64,000 nucleotides of DNA. Source: Absidia repens (taxonomy: Eukaryota; Mucoromycota; Mucoromycetes; Mucorales; Cunninghamellaceae). Position numbers and translations under genes: made by a program. The notes beneath the pieces were generated by a model. That model was given only the letters and a program-made list of their open reading frames with translations. It was not told where the DNA came from and ran no database searches. Within the stretch, counting starts at the first letter, position 1. Each line of letters begins with the position of its first letter. Shown here piece by piece: positions 33,554 through 45,389 of this stretch. The stretch lies in contig MCGE01000001.1 of the NCBI GenBank assembly GCA_002105175.1, forward strand, positions 992,001 to 1,056,000, in the 5' to 3' direction.

Positions 33554-36500
33554 TCAATCTTCAGCTAAGCTATTGTTTACTATACTATATTGGTTTTGCA
33601 CTGTTGTAAAAAGTTTTTGAAGTTCACCACGCTTTTGTTTGATTTCATCTTCTTTCCAGATTTCGTGTTGAGCGTCTTGAACCTAGTATATCCAAAAAAA
33701 AAAAAAAAAAAAGTAGGGTGATGTGGATTAGCTAATCATTCGGAGTTCACTATCATATAACGTTTCCCTCCATGTCTATATTTAAAGTTTTTGTTTTTTC
33801 TAGACTTACTAAAAGAGTGTCAATAAAATTTTGCGGAGAGTTCATAAATTGATCCACAAAATGAAGTAGAAAGACACCACAATCACATGTATTGTCCTGC
33901 TTTGGTACTTTCGCCGGCGCCAATTTGGGTGCGATAAAGTCGGATGATTCAAGGTTACGTCTTGATTTAGCTTCCATCTTCAAATATGCAACAAGATCTC
34001 GGACACATTTCTTTTGGCGTCCACCTAGTGAATCAAGGACAAAAACATGCGGTCTATCAATATAATAATAATAAAACGGCAAATTGGTTTTAGTCACACA
34101 TTTCTCTAAATCCATTTTGATTTTTTTTTACGTTTTTGTATTCTTTTGGTCTTCATAGCACTTACAGATTGATATCATCATCATGATGCAGTTCTAAATC
34201 ACTTGATAAGGTCGCTTTCCCCGGAATACATCGATCAAGGTTGTAAATAAGGACGAGGTACCAATGCCAGCTGAAATAAAGACAAAAAAAAAAAAAAAGT
34301 GAGTAGCTATTCCTATTTCGTGTATATAGCAACATATTTATGATGCATACTTTTCATTGATTGGAAAGATGGCATATTTTTTGCTGAACAAGTCAATTTT
34401 GGAGGTCCACTTTCTAACATTTTCATACGATACTGAGTTCCTAATTCAAATATCAGACGATCAGTGATGATATACTTTATTTTGCTCTGACAAATATTGT
34501 ACCTTCGCCCTTGAGTCAATCTGTTGTAAAAGAGAGTACTGAAAATATGAGTGTTTTCGGCAGTCTGTCGTTTTGTAGCATTGGGTAAGTCGTGTCCATT
34601 TGCGCCACTGTATGAATCCATCAGCCTAGCAGAAATAGAAAGAAAAAAAAAAGGAAAGTTTAGAGAGTTAAACTGATGGTATTTTTCTACCCTTACCATT
34701 TCAGATAAAAATCGATCACACTATCGTTCAGAAATTCAGAAGGGTTCAACCTTGATTGATCTCTTTTAGTAATGGAAATGGAACCTTTGCTGCGATCCAC
34801 AGGGTACGTAAATAAGCTAGCAATAAAAATAAAGATCGCATATCCGTGAGTAAAAATGGCGCAGCATAATTTTCTAGTGGTCCCACTTACATCGTCTGAT
34901 TTTGTTCATCCATTTCATCATCAGACAGTTCCACTGGAGTCAGTGACGTTTTTCTCCTTGTTTCCATGAGCAGCTGTTTCCTTGAACCAAGTGATTTTTG
35001 ATATCTTGTTGGTGTGTTTAAATCAAAGTCAAAACCATCCTTTTCGATTCCGTCCAATTTACGAGATGCCAATTTTGTCCGCTGCCTTTCGCTTCGCCTT
35101 GGTATAAAAAGTGTTGACGGGTTATTGGTGCAGTCGTTAGATTTTGAGGATAATTGCGGCGGTGATATAGTTTCAAATATTGTCTTATTTTCGTTAAAAT
35201 CGTTGATGCTATCCAGTTCTGTGTTGTTGTCAGTCTCGATGGTACCGGTTAGTCCTTTATCTTCACTGATCTTCTTTTTGTCACTGATATCCAATACATT
35301 GTGTCTGTTGAAATACATATCGGTTGTCACAGAGATTTTTTCGTTCTCGTAGTTAGTATCCTCTTTCGTCGTCATTTCGCTGTTGGAGTTGGTATCGTTT
35401 TTTCTGGTGAATTCGTTTTCTCCGAGTTTTCCAATATTGTCATAGCTGATTGAGCCGTCACTGATCATTCCAATATCGTCATTGTTGATTGAGCTTTCGC
35501 TGATAAATCCAATATCATTGTTTTTGTTGCTGCTGTCGGTTTCGTTTCCTCCAAGGCTTTTAATATCGTCATTGCTGATCGAGTTGTCACTGATAAATCC
35601 AATGCCGTTGTTGTTGTCGGTTTCGTATCCTCGAAAGCTTTGGGTATCGTTATTGGTGATCGAGTTGTCACTGATAAATTCAATGCCGTTGTTGTTGTTG
35701 TCGGTTTCGTTTCCTCGAAGGCTTTTGGTATCCTTATTGCTGGTCGAGTTGTCACTGATAAATCCAATGCCGTTGTTGTTGTTGTCGGTTTCGTATCCTC
35801 CAAGACTATTGATATCATCATTGCTGATTGTACTGTCGTTGACCATTCCAATGTCGTTATTTTTGTGGCTCCTGGCTTCATTTTCCACAAGTCTTCCAGA
35901 CTCGTTGTCGTTAACTGAGATGTCGCTGACAATATTATTGGCATTGTTGATTGATTTACCCCTGGACATGTATTCGTCACCATCGTCATAACCACTGATG
36001 TCGAAAAAGGAGAAGCGGCCAGGATCATGGTTTTTTGAAGGTGAATTGGAAGAGGGAGAGGCGATACCAAGGTGTTCCATTCCACTCGGTATTCCGTTCA
36101 TGTCATTTGATATTGGTGGATGTTGAAGGGGCGAGGATTGTCGAACAGGTGAGACACAAGCGTAGGTGGAGATGCGGTCGTTCGTTGGTGACTGCAATTT
36201 AGATTTGTCAAAGTGAGAATGATAGCCATCATCGTCATTGTGTAGAAGTTTGAAATCGTCCAAAGAGTAAAAGGAGAATGGTGTCTTGCTATTCGATGAT
36301 GAATGCCTTAATGATAGTGGTAATGACGATATTGATGATGATGATGATGATGATGATGATGACGATGAAGGGATGGGTATAGTCGAATTTCGCAAGGATG
36401 AATTTTCGTTGTTCAGTAGGCGGGATTTTCGTAGTAGAGTTGATGTGTCCGCATTCCGATTCTGCATTGTTGCATTGCTGCTGGGCATAGAGTGACTTGT

Positions 36501-37366
36501 TGGTTCTAAAATTGGTGATATCCGTCGAGTTGAGCTTCTATGGTATGACTGGGAACCTATGCGCCGTTTATCACATTGTTGAGACATATCCTAAAGCCAT
36601 ACGAAATAAAATGCAAAACAAGTTGAGTACTGTATAATTGTCGGTTTGGGTGCTTACCTTTCGTTTTCCAGTGATGCCGTGCTTGTCGTGCTTGTCGTGC
36701 TTGTCGTGCTTGTCGTGCTTGTCGTGCTTGTCGTGCTCGCCTAAGAAGAAATATAACAAAAGCAATGGATAACTCACCATTAGTATGATTATTCTATTTC
36801 CATCCACTCTACTTACTGGGTTTGTCTTCTTCATCACTGCTTATTGTGACTATACCAGATTCGTCCATTTTCTAAAAAGGGATAAGAAAAAAAAGGAATT
36901 AATATCAGCGTAAGAAGAAAGGAATGACCACCTAATAGATGAATGAAACCTTACCTTAGGTAACTTGAACAGAGATTCCTCAGACGTCTTCATGCGATCT
37001 ATTATTATAAAAAGTGAGCTACTCAATGTCGATTAATAAAGTGATCTAATCTTACCAACCATAGTAGGTCCCGGCCGTCGTCTATTTGTTGTTGAACATT
37101 GAAGATATGAGCTGTGATCCCAGTCCTATAAAAAAAACATCAGAATAAGTATTTCAACATGTGGGGATGAGTGCCTAACTTACCTTAAGTGAGGACATTG
37201 TTTTGAAATAGTCTGATGGATTAGACGAAAAATCGTGTGATGGTGATTGTGGTTTGAAGATTTTTTCACGCAGAAAACGAAAGCGATCCTGATCATTCGA
37301 TCTAGGAAACATCACGACATCTTCTTCAGGTTTAATATCTGGTGTTGGACGCTTTCGACGCATCAT
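33554..37366 (-). CDS. ULP2: SUMO-specific cysteine protease, Ulp2/SENP6-7 type
   Basis: Twelve exons on minus: 37184-37366, 37056-37125, 36955-36998, 36817-36871, 36658-36740, 34891-36590, 34697-34816, 34503-34625, 34351-34440, 34166-34270, 33810-34053, 33554-33682; 981 residues. Removes SUMO, expected preference for poly-SUMO chains, in the nucleus. The C48 domain starts at FTYPVDRSKGSISITKRDQS, with LNPSEFLNDSVIDFYLKW, YENVRKWTSKIDLFSKKYAI, and catalytic His825 (NWHWYLVLIYNLD), Asp865 (FVLDSLGG), Gln910 and Cys916 (QDNTCDCGVF). The N-terminal region has a canonical SUMO-interaction-like stretch SGIVTISSDEED near residue 105, a KHD tripeptide array (36678-36740) and a Ser-rich run. The large exon carries tandem 27-28-residue repeats. 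Many short exons in the catalytic part were placed by homology and phase; the start could be either of two adjacent Met codons. Confidence 0.92.
35440..35920. repeat. Coding tandem repeat, 81-84 bp unit, inside the Ulp2-like gene
   Basis: Near-identical units begin (plus-strand GGTTTCG anchor) at 35538, 35619, 35703 and 35787, giving periods of 81, 84 and 84 bases; more diverged units flank them. Each unit encodes, on minus, a segment of the form GIGFISDNSxSNDDxxSLGG plus ETDNNNN. Lengths are multiples of three, so unit gain or loss keeps the frame. Confidence 0.9.
36678..36737. repeat. 9-bp coding microsatellite (KHD array)
   Basis: About six direct copies of GTCGTGCTT on plus, encoding a Lys-His-Asp tripeptide array in exon 5 of the Ulp2-like gene. 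Confidence 0.85.
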
Positions 37367-38559
37367 ATATTTCGTTAGTTGGAAAAATATATAAAAATGA
37401 ATGAAAGTATAAAAAAAAAAAAGATGCCAGTCCAAAAATATCAGAGCGCTCTTTAAAAATTGTATTTGAAAGACTAGAAACTTTCATGTAGCATGATGGT
37501 ACCCACTTGAAACTAATTTTTAAAATATAGATTGATCCGTAGAAATTGAAACGATCTTCATGTCTTTCATTCATGTATTTACTTAGCTGGCCTCTGAGTT
37601 ACGACGTTGTTACGGTTTGAATTATAGTCATTGTTTCAGTCTACCTATACCCCATAAAATGAAAAATCGTATTATCCTGGTGTAACGGTACTACGGTACT
37701 CATTATTCAATTGTTGAACGCAGTATACGGGAGTTTAGGAATGTATAATCATTCTAAAGGAATATTTTGGATATTCTAGTCATGTCAGAGTAAATGGCTT
37801 TGTCTGAGATAACTACAGATCACACTTTATCAGGCAGGGCTATCCATGCTTTTTGATGTCGATGGTAGTGGTCTACAAAGAAGGAAAAATCATCGCTCCG
37901 TATCGCACATTGGTGATATTTCCTAGGAGCTTCAGTGATTTTCATTTGGGGTTTTATAGGGGCTTTTTTTATATAATTATTTTATTCCATACGTAATAAA
38001 AACCAAAATGAAATAATGTAAACAGTATGTCTAGTTATGCGAAGACTATAATATTTTATAGTGAATACCACACTGGCGACATGGCCTAGGTTCATTGATA
38101 TTAATTAGTAACACAACAATATCCCTACATTTCATATTAAATGATCCATGATTGCCAACCAGTCATTTGAGTTTTGACGGGGAGGAGGCGGACAAAGGGG
38201 AAAACGTGGGTGAACTAGAAGGCAGGTGCTCGTCAAGACACTCACGAAAGATTAACAATAACGACTTTTCTCACTATAATATGGTCATAGAGTGGTTAAC
38301 TAATAAAAAGGAATATTTTACTGAAGTATATTAATAGTACTAAACTTGAGGCGGAGGTTCATTGTCACAAGAAATCTAGTCGAAGGCTGTAATGGAGGTA
38401 GTAAGTGAGAGATCGACAAGGAGACTAACGGAGTTCAGAGGAATGGTCAGCTCTAGTCAAAAGGCGCGATCGCAAAAAGGTATCTAATATACTGCACAAA
38501 GCGTAATAAACACTGGAGGGGCATTTGCTAGTGAAGCAGAGCAACGGTCTATACTAATC
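37367..38559. other. Intergenic, no gene recognised
   Basis: 5' flank of the Ulp2-like gene and unassigned sequence. Nothing with coding structure or RNA-gene signature seen. Confidence 0.4.
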
Positions 38560-38860
38560 AAAAAGGGGTGAGTAAAAAGGATCTATTGTACAAGATATGA
38601 GAGACGCTTATGGGACATTTTTCATTGAAGCATGCAAAGAAAAGACATATTTTATTGAGATGTTGTAGAAACTATGACACATTGACACAAAGCTAAACTA
38701 ATGAAGGCTCCAAAAGGCCTACTAATGGTGGTCCTGAATCCCTAAATCCAAAATGAAAGGGATTCCCCATGCATGTTCTAATTCCTTAAGCTGAAATCTT
38801 TTCTAAGCTAGTCCTGACACCAACCTAAGTTCAATATAACCTGAGAGAAGTTGAGTGGTG

Positions 38861-38897
<37 letters not shown>
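38560..38897 (-). repeat. Dispersed repeat copy R6 (partial)
   Basis: Minus-oriented partial copy: CATTGAAGCATGC (38623), GACATATTTTATTGAG, CTAAACTAATGAAGGCTCC (38692), ATCCAAAATGAAAGG (38745) and CCCCATGCATG, CTAGTCCTGACACCAA (38807), then a 35-base A tract at 38863-38897. The CACGTG end is missing beyond the A tract. Confidence 0.75.
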
Positions 38898-38899
<2 letters not shown>

Positions 38900-39587
38900 A
38901 AGAAAGAGTGCAAGTCTTTAAAAGAGACCGCTTGGATTTTCAAGGTCAGTTCTTCACATCATCGCTATTTCAATTTTATGTTTTCTCCTGACATCGTATA
39001 TTATGCAAACCTTACCACCTATTATTTCTTCGTCTTTATTGACACCAATTGTTACACTTCACTTTGCCCACATTAATAATAATATACACCAATATATCCA
39101 TATCAGAATAATTGCAATAATATTCATATAATATAACAGAATGTAGAAACAATGAATCCTTGGAGTCCATCGGATCATTGATTATTTCTATATTAGAAAT
39201 ACATTTTGAAATTTCTAGTCAAGAAGGTAGAAAAAGAAGAAGAGTACAGTGGTCAAACTTGGATGATATGTAGGATCTCCTAATTATCAAGGTGTCAACT
39301 CAGGTATTACCTACAGTGCAGTACAGTAAAAAGAGATAATCAAATATTTTTCATCAAGTTCCAAAAATAAAACAAAAAACAAAATTTGATTGTTTTTTGA
39401 TACATAAACTATCACCGACTTGCTCTTTATGATTGATATCATAGTCGATTACATGTGATATTGTGGAAAGAGACAAAATGAACCAATGGTATGAGAACTA
39501 TAAAAGGAAAAGGCGAAAGAAAAAATATATTCTGTCTTTTGATTTTGCAACGTTTAAATTGAGTAGGGTTTTTTTTTTTTTCATGCA
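38898..39587. other. Intergenic
   Basis: AT-rich; no gene recognised. Ends at the TATA-like element listed next. Confidence 0.4.
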
Positions 39588-39595
39588 TATAAAAG
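39588..39595 (+). promoter_or_regulatory. TATA-box-like element
   Basis: TATAAAAG in the context CATGCATATAAAAGGGATC. It is followed by a T tract, then an A/C/T-rich, G-poor leader and a short ATG frame at 39755, a spacing compatible with a fungal core promoter. Confidence 0.4.
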
Positions 39596-39754
39596 GGATC
39601 GAAATTACGCTGTATCGATCCTTACTATTTTTTTTTTTCAACACACATCTTCTTTAACTTCTAAAAAACCAAACTACTCAACTAATCACCGCCTCTGGAT
39701 GCCTCTCTTTTTGTATATCATCGCGCCGTCATCAAACAAACAAATATTTGGAAA

Positions 39755-39844
39755 ATGATCTCTTACTGCTACCACAAACCAAGAAAAAACAAATACCAAG
39801 TCATACTGCATGATGGCAAGATCTTTTTCGGTGCCCTATTCTAG
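39755..39844 (+). CDS. Candidate short ORF (29 residues)
   Basis: ATG to TAG frame encoding MISYCYHKPRKNKYQVILHD and nine more residues. It lies about 160 bases after a TATA-like element and a G-poor leader. A convergent-looking 3' region with AATAAA follows near 40050. No family recognised; it may be a micropeptide, or the first exon of something else, or a non-coding transcript. Confidence 0.3.
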   Translation: MISYCYHKPRKNKYQVILHDGKIFFGALF

Positions 39845-40303
39845 CATTTTAATAGGATATCTTTCGCCACTACAACTACTGGAATGCTGGCTTGGATTTC
39901 CCTTTCTGTCATCTTTATTAGTTTTTTTTTTTTTAAAAAGGCTCAATAGAGTCAATCAGTTTTTTTTTTATTAAACAACGGCCTCACCATCAGATGTGCT
40001 GTGTGCGCTGTTTGGATGAGGTTCTGGGTATGTACAACACATTCAAAAACAATAAAGTAGTGCTAAATGTGATATTTGTTGTTCAATTTTATTAAAAAAG
40101 ACATTGATATTGCAAACCAACTAAACTAAAAATAATAATAACAATAGATACTATAAAACTAATAATAATACTAGGACTAAAAATGTAATAATAATGAATG
40201 AATATAAATATATTGGCGTAAAAAGTAACAAAGAATAACAATATATGAGAAGGTAACAAGGGCGCGCTACCACAGTTTCAGGTCGACGAAGAGACAGGAG
40301 TCC
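39845..40303. other. Intergenic, 3' flank of Ras-GAP gene
   Basis: AT-rich with ATA/ATT triplet runs (40130-40200). No gene recognised. Confidence 0.4.
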
Positions 40304-43300
40304 TTATGAGAAAAATCCAGTTCTACAATAAAATATCCAAGTCAATAATGGTAATGATTGGAAGGATTTGCTTTGATCAACACTTACTTATTTCTGGTCA
40401 TGAATGTTTTCGTCAGCAGATTGAGAGTTTTGCTGACATGGAGCTTGATGTAATCTAGATTTAAAAGTTGCACTTGATCTTGTTGCTATAAACGACAGAA
40501 AAGATAGAAATTGGTTGATGATACAGTTTCCTTTTAAGATCATGGTACAATATCTTTCATTTACCTTTTCCAAAAGATCGTCCAATTTCAAATCAATTTC
40601 AAGAATCGGCTTATCACGTCCACGATAATGAAGTTCAATGATAAAAGTGCCAGGGATAGGAGAAGTAATGGTGACGTAAATGTTGTTTCGTCTAGCTTCA
40701 GGTACTTCCGTTTCGACAATGATTCCATCCCGTTCTAATTGCTGATGTGTGAATTTGAAGGGACCTTGAATGTGCGCCTTGTTGCTACTGGTTGATTTCT
40801 TTGCTTTGCCGTCTACAACTTCCACGCCCAAACCAACTTGTTTCTTATTTGCCTTCGCACCACCGCCACTTTGTATTCGTACATTTTGCAGATATGCCTT
40901 ATAGCTTTCTAGTTGGCTCAGCAAGTAATTGTTGTGATCCTGAATGGTTTTGTATACGCTTTGCAAAGACTGTAATTCTTCCATCACCTTGACCTTCAAA
41001 TCGCCCAAGTGTGCCAATTCCTGAGTAATTTCTTCCACCAGTAGGCGATGTCCATCCACCTGATCAATCACACCCGCTTCTTCCAGTTCCCGTATCATTT
41101 CCTTGACCTTGATTCCCTTTCGCACCAATTGAGCATCCTTCGCGGTTCCTGCCGTTTCAGCAATATGGTGTAGTTTTAATGGTGGTCGTGACAATCCAGG
41201 GAGTGATCGAATGATTTGTACGAAGATTGCCTTGGCTTCCATGTAGAGAATGTCGTTTTGAGTGATGTTGTTGTCCGACATGAGTGACATTGTCAAGTCT
41301 ATTACCGAGAAGAAGAAAAAACAATAATGAGAATGAGTACCCTGAACACGTCTTCTATTTTCATTGTGTGCGGAAGGGGGGGGGGCAGACTTACCTTGAA
41401 TTGGCATTTCCCATCGACTAAATAGAGGTAATTCAATGGCTTTGTTTTCTTTTCGAGGGACCTGAGCTGGTGCTTGACCCAGTTCTAATGTCAATATACG
41501 CAAATGATCGGCTGACTTGGGAGCGAGGATGTCGACATGTTGTTGTAATAATGATTGGGTGGTGTAGATTTCATTCGGCGTGATGTTGATCATGATGTCC
41601 TTCTTTGAAAGTGCCATGTACTGATCCATTTCCAGAGATTCATAAAAGTCACTTACTTCACAAAGATCATTGAGGAATTGATTTGTTCGCTTCTTATTCT
41701 TTTCGACAAAAGGATTTGTTGGAATCATATATGTTTCTTTGGCGTAAGTAGGTTTGTTTGCAAGGTTTTGGACCATTTTCGCGATCTAGAATACATATAT
41801 ATGGAAAAATGACAGTAAGCATACGAGAAAACAAAAACTCCTGATCCTTTTCCTTTTCATGCTTATTTACCAAAGTAAGTGTTGTGCGTGGATGTGCGCT
41901 TGGTACTCCATCAATGAGCATGTAAGCCTGAGGGGTCACAATAGCAGGGTTGACAAAGCGTAAAAAGAAGAAGCTTCCAATCAGAGTTGAAATGGCTTGT
42001 TCTGTGGCATCAGGATATTTTCGTTTTGTCAAGGATCGAATTTGTTTGCAAATCCACCGAATACCATAAGGCACCTGGTCCAGTGATAAAATGACAGTAT
42101 ACAAAAAGGAGTCGGCAATTTCCAGTAAAGCATTAAGGCGTGGTTGGATAATGGCTTGTACTTGAGGGTGAGTGGAGGCTGTTTCTGCAGTGATGCTTCG
42201 AGGAAAATCAGGAGGAAGTTCACCGTGCTCTTGTTCCATTGCTTGTACGATTTCTTCATAAACCTAAAAGTATCCTCAAAAGGAAGCTTTGTGAGACAAC
42301 AGTTCCCCATACTACCACACACGTTTCTTCATTTACCTTGAGTGGATTTATCTGCAAATTTAAATCCTTTTGTTCTATCAAATCGTTGATCTTGTCAGCC
42401 AAAACAGATTTCAAGTAAGATTGACCGGGGCCCCGACGAGTATAAGTAGTCATCATGCGAGAAACAGGCGTATTGGCGCGTAGAAGTGAAGTGAATTCGG
42501 TGGTTGTTTCAAACTGCCATGATAATACATTCTAATCAAATATATAAATAGATAATGGTGAGATAATCATAGACTTGCTTACAACAAATAGCCATATTAC
42601 AACATTCATTACCTGAAACATGGTTAATAATAAATGTTCTTCACGACTTTCATATTGATTCCCGTAAAGAGTGAACATGACGGTTTGCAGTAAATTGTCT
42701 ATTTCTGCCAAGGTGACAAGTCGGCAAAGAGTAGCCATGTAACGAGGTTCACTTTGTAGCAAGTAAAACAAGTTTCCATATTGTTGCATTTTTCGATCGT
42801 CTGGATAATGGTCATCGCTGTCATCGTCTTGTTCTTCTAATCGAGAGGCGACTTCGTTTTGCTATACGAGATAATAAAGATAAGTAAACAGTAAACTATC
42901 ATCATCAAAGCACATTACAGTTTGTTATTTCATATACCGTACTTCATCAAGAGCCATCCGACTTTGGATCAATAGACCAATGCGAGAATCAAGGAACCGC
43001 ACATCACGTTCACGCATAAAGTTGTTTTTGGATTGTGAAGATATCTTCGTCTTGAGTGACCGAAGAGTACGTTGAGCTAAGAAACAAAAAATATAATAGA
43101 GCATACAAATGAGTGGAGCTGTTTATATGAGCTTTGTAACTTCTTTTTATATGGATACCTTTCGCCAAGTCATCTTCCACTTCATTATCCTGTTCAGCAG
43201 CCATTGAGTAGAATACAGACACGGAATAACGTTTAGAGCTACGTCCTCCACGTCGGGTAGAGTGATGATTGTTGGCAGCAGCCGCGGCGACAGCACGGCT

Positions 43301-43363
43301 AACAATGGAGCCATTTTGAGGATAACCAAACGACTGAACCATGCCACTACGTCGATCAGCCAT
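40304..43363 (-). CDS. Ras GTPase-activating protein, Gap1/IQGAP C-terminal type
   Basis: Nine exons on minus: 43159-43363, 42943-43076, 42613-42861, 42337-42531, 41871-42263, 41395-41785, 40565-41298, 40388-40485, 40304-40322; 805 residues, close to S. pombe Gap1/Sar1 (766). Expected to stimulate GTP hydrolysis by Ras at the cell cortex. The RasGAP domain runs about 120-430: [33 protein letters not shown] with the arginine-finger candidate at about residue 214, [20 protein letters not shown], and [15 protein letters not shown] at about 359. The IQGAP-type RasGAP C-terminal domain follows ([54 protein letters not shown]). There is no calponin-homology domain or IQ motif. The final 19-base exon (NKTGFFS end) depends on a GTAAGT...TTGTAG intron; if retained, translation stops one codon later anyway. 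Confidence 0.93.
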
Positions 43364-44181
43364 GGATGATGAAGTGCTGATATGGAATTAATAAAGAGGT
43401 AGTGAAATAGTATCCAAACAAAGATATATTTGTATGTAAAACAAATATATAAATAAGTATATATAAATATAAAAGTAACAAAGAAAGAGAGAGGGACTGA
43501 AGGAAAGAGAAAAAAAAAAAAAAAAAAAAAAAAAAGGAGGAAGTAAAAAAAAGAGTGAGAGAAATCACAGATTTTTAAAGGCACCCAATGAAACCAATGT
43601 TACACAAAATCCAGGTAGTGAATGACAAAAATCATTCGACAAGTTGAATGGGATCCATTGTTAAATATTATATTACTCTAATATTCATTTTCTGATCTAC
43701 TCGATCTTGTTAAGTGACATATATTAAAAAGGGGTACATCATATTATTAAAAATGCCATCAATCACCACCAATTGCATATAAATATAATACAATACAAAT
43801 CATTGCCATTCAAACACTTTTATTTTGAGTTTTAGTCAGACCTAGCCTAAAGAACTAACGGATTTTAAAGTTTTTTTTTATTTTTATTTTTATTTTTTGA
43901 CTTTCTGAAATATGATCAATGTAATAACAAATAAATACACTACTATTCAACATTCAATACTAACCAATTGTAACTTCATTGTAGTTTTATGATTTTTATT
44001 AAGGATCCATCAAATATGATACAATATGACATCACAGTAAAAAAATATATATAGGGGAAAAGGGGGATGTGTTCAAGTGGAGGGAGTAGAGAAGGGGGTG
44101 GGGAGTGGAGACAGAAAGGAGGAGAGGGGATGATAGACATACTATAAACTATGAATATGAAGGGATACGGGTCAACTAAAA
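43364..44181. other. Intergenic
   Basis: 5' flank of the Ras-GAP gene (31-base A tract near 43511-43534) and 3' flank of the Vps68-like gene. No gene recognised; G-rich run near 44070-44130. Confidence 0.4.
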
Positions 44182-45057
44182 CTAGATTCGTAAATTGTAT
44201 TCGTATTCCTATACAAATAATAAAAGCGTTCCTGTCAGTCACTTTTCCGTTATCTATATTGTTTTGATTTATTGCTATCTTACCTCTTGAGTTCCTTGAG
44301 CCACCCATAGTACCACCGTGCTATAATTTTCAATAAAAACATATTATTGATCATTTATGATACCGTTTCTCTTTTTTTTTTTTTTACCTTAGCATAATCA
44401 ACCCACATTGGATCACTTCCGCTACACCATAATAGATATCCTGTCCATCATGACGCACTATATATTTGATGATCATCACGCTCTATAAAAAAGAATAGAA
44501 GAAACGCTGTCAATTGCATACTATCCATACTTCTCGTTTGGCTTCTTACGCATGATCCAGCGAATCCAAATCCAATGAGAGCAAAACCTAGGAACAGGAA
44601 TAGTCTTGCCTTCCATACCAAATCACTTCCTGCATATGAAAATGCTTCCCCTTGTAGCCGAGATTTATCGATGAGGTTGATCCTATAGAAATAACATATA
44701 CATCATATTAAGAAACCATTATTTTTCCTTTTCGCCTGACAATTTTTGTCTACTACTTACACTATCATCCCCAACGTAGAAAGGATGCCAGAAAACCAAT
44801 CTTCAAAGCCCATACTGACAGAGTCTTCATTTGCCGTGGAAGATTGAATAACTGCATCAAGGAATACCCACCAGCCAATAGCCACCTACCGTATCCAAGA
44901 GTAATGTTGGTACCAATCTTATCTAATTTCCTATTTAAAAACTTACTAGTCCACCAGCAACGTAAGAGCCAATTTGCCGACCTTTATGTGTCAAGAACCT
45001 AAACGGATTCTTTATAACAAATATGGATTGTGGTTCATCATCGTAAAGGGATTGCAT
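44182..45057 (-). CDS. VPS68: UPF0220 / TMEM50 family membrane protein, Vps68-like
   Basis: Six exons on minus: 44947-45057, 44761-44885, 44550-44682, 44388-44482, 44284-44320, 44182-44208; 175 residues (yeast Vps68 184, human TMEM50A 157). Four-helix endosomal/ER membrane protein; yeast Vps68 acts in vacuolar protein sorting with Vps55. Visible family features: GSYVAGGLVAIGWWVFLDAV (first helix), GMIVINLIDKSRLQGEAFSY, DLVWKARLFLFLGFALIGFG, and the last helix ending STVVLWVAQGTQEEYEYNLR. The 27-base last exon was chosen because it yields the usual acidic/Tyr end; without it the frame stops two codons after the donor. None of the small exons stands out as a long frame, so the gene is easy to miss. 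Confidence 0.9.
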
Positions 45058-45389
45058 TCGGTAAACGTAAAGATTAGGGTAACAAGCAAAAGTAAAAGCA
45101 AAAAAATGGAGTTGTATAGACAAAAAAAGGTGAATAAAAAAAATTACAAAAAAAAGGCGGGTTTTCTTATGAGAATGCACGTTTAAATCCCGATCACATC
45201 ACATTTACCAACCAAACGTCCCAACAGCATATAAAAAAAAAAATCGCTAATAAAATAAAGTAATAAATACAAAAAATGAACCCAAACTAGTGAGAGCAGT
45301 TCATCTTTTATTTCCTTCTTATTTTATTGTATGCATTGATAAAAAAATAAATAAAAATGATCAAAAGACTATACTAGAGCTAACTAAAT
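45058..45389. other. Intergenic between Vps68-like and eL8 genes
   Basis: AT-rich spacer of 332 bases between two minus-strand genes. Nothing recognised. Confidence 0.4.

Noticed and set aside
35482..35991. 169-codon plus-strand open frame with repeats
   Set aside because: Antisense of the tandem-repeat exon of the Ulp2-like gene, whose frame is supported by flanking exons and a complete protease domain.
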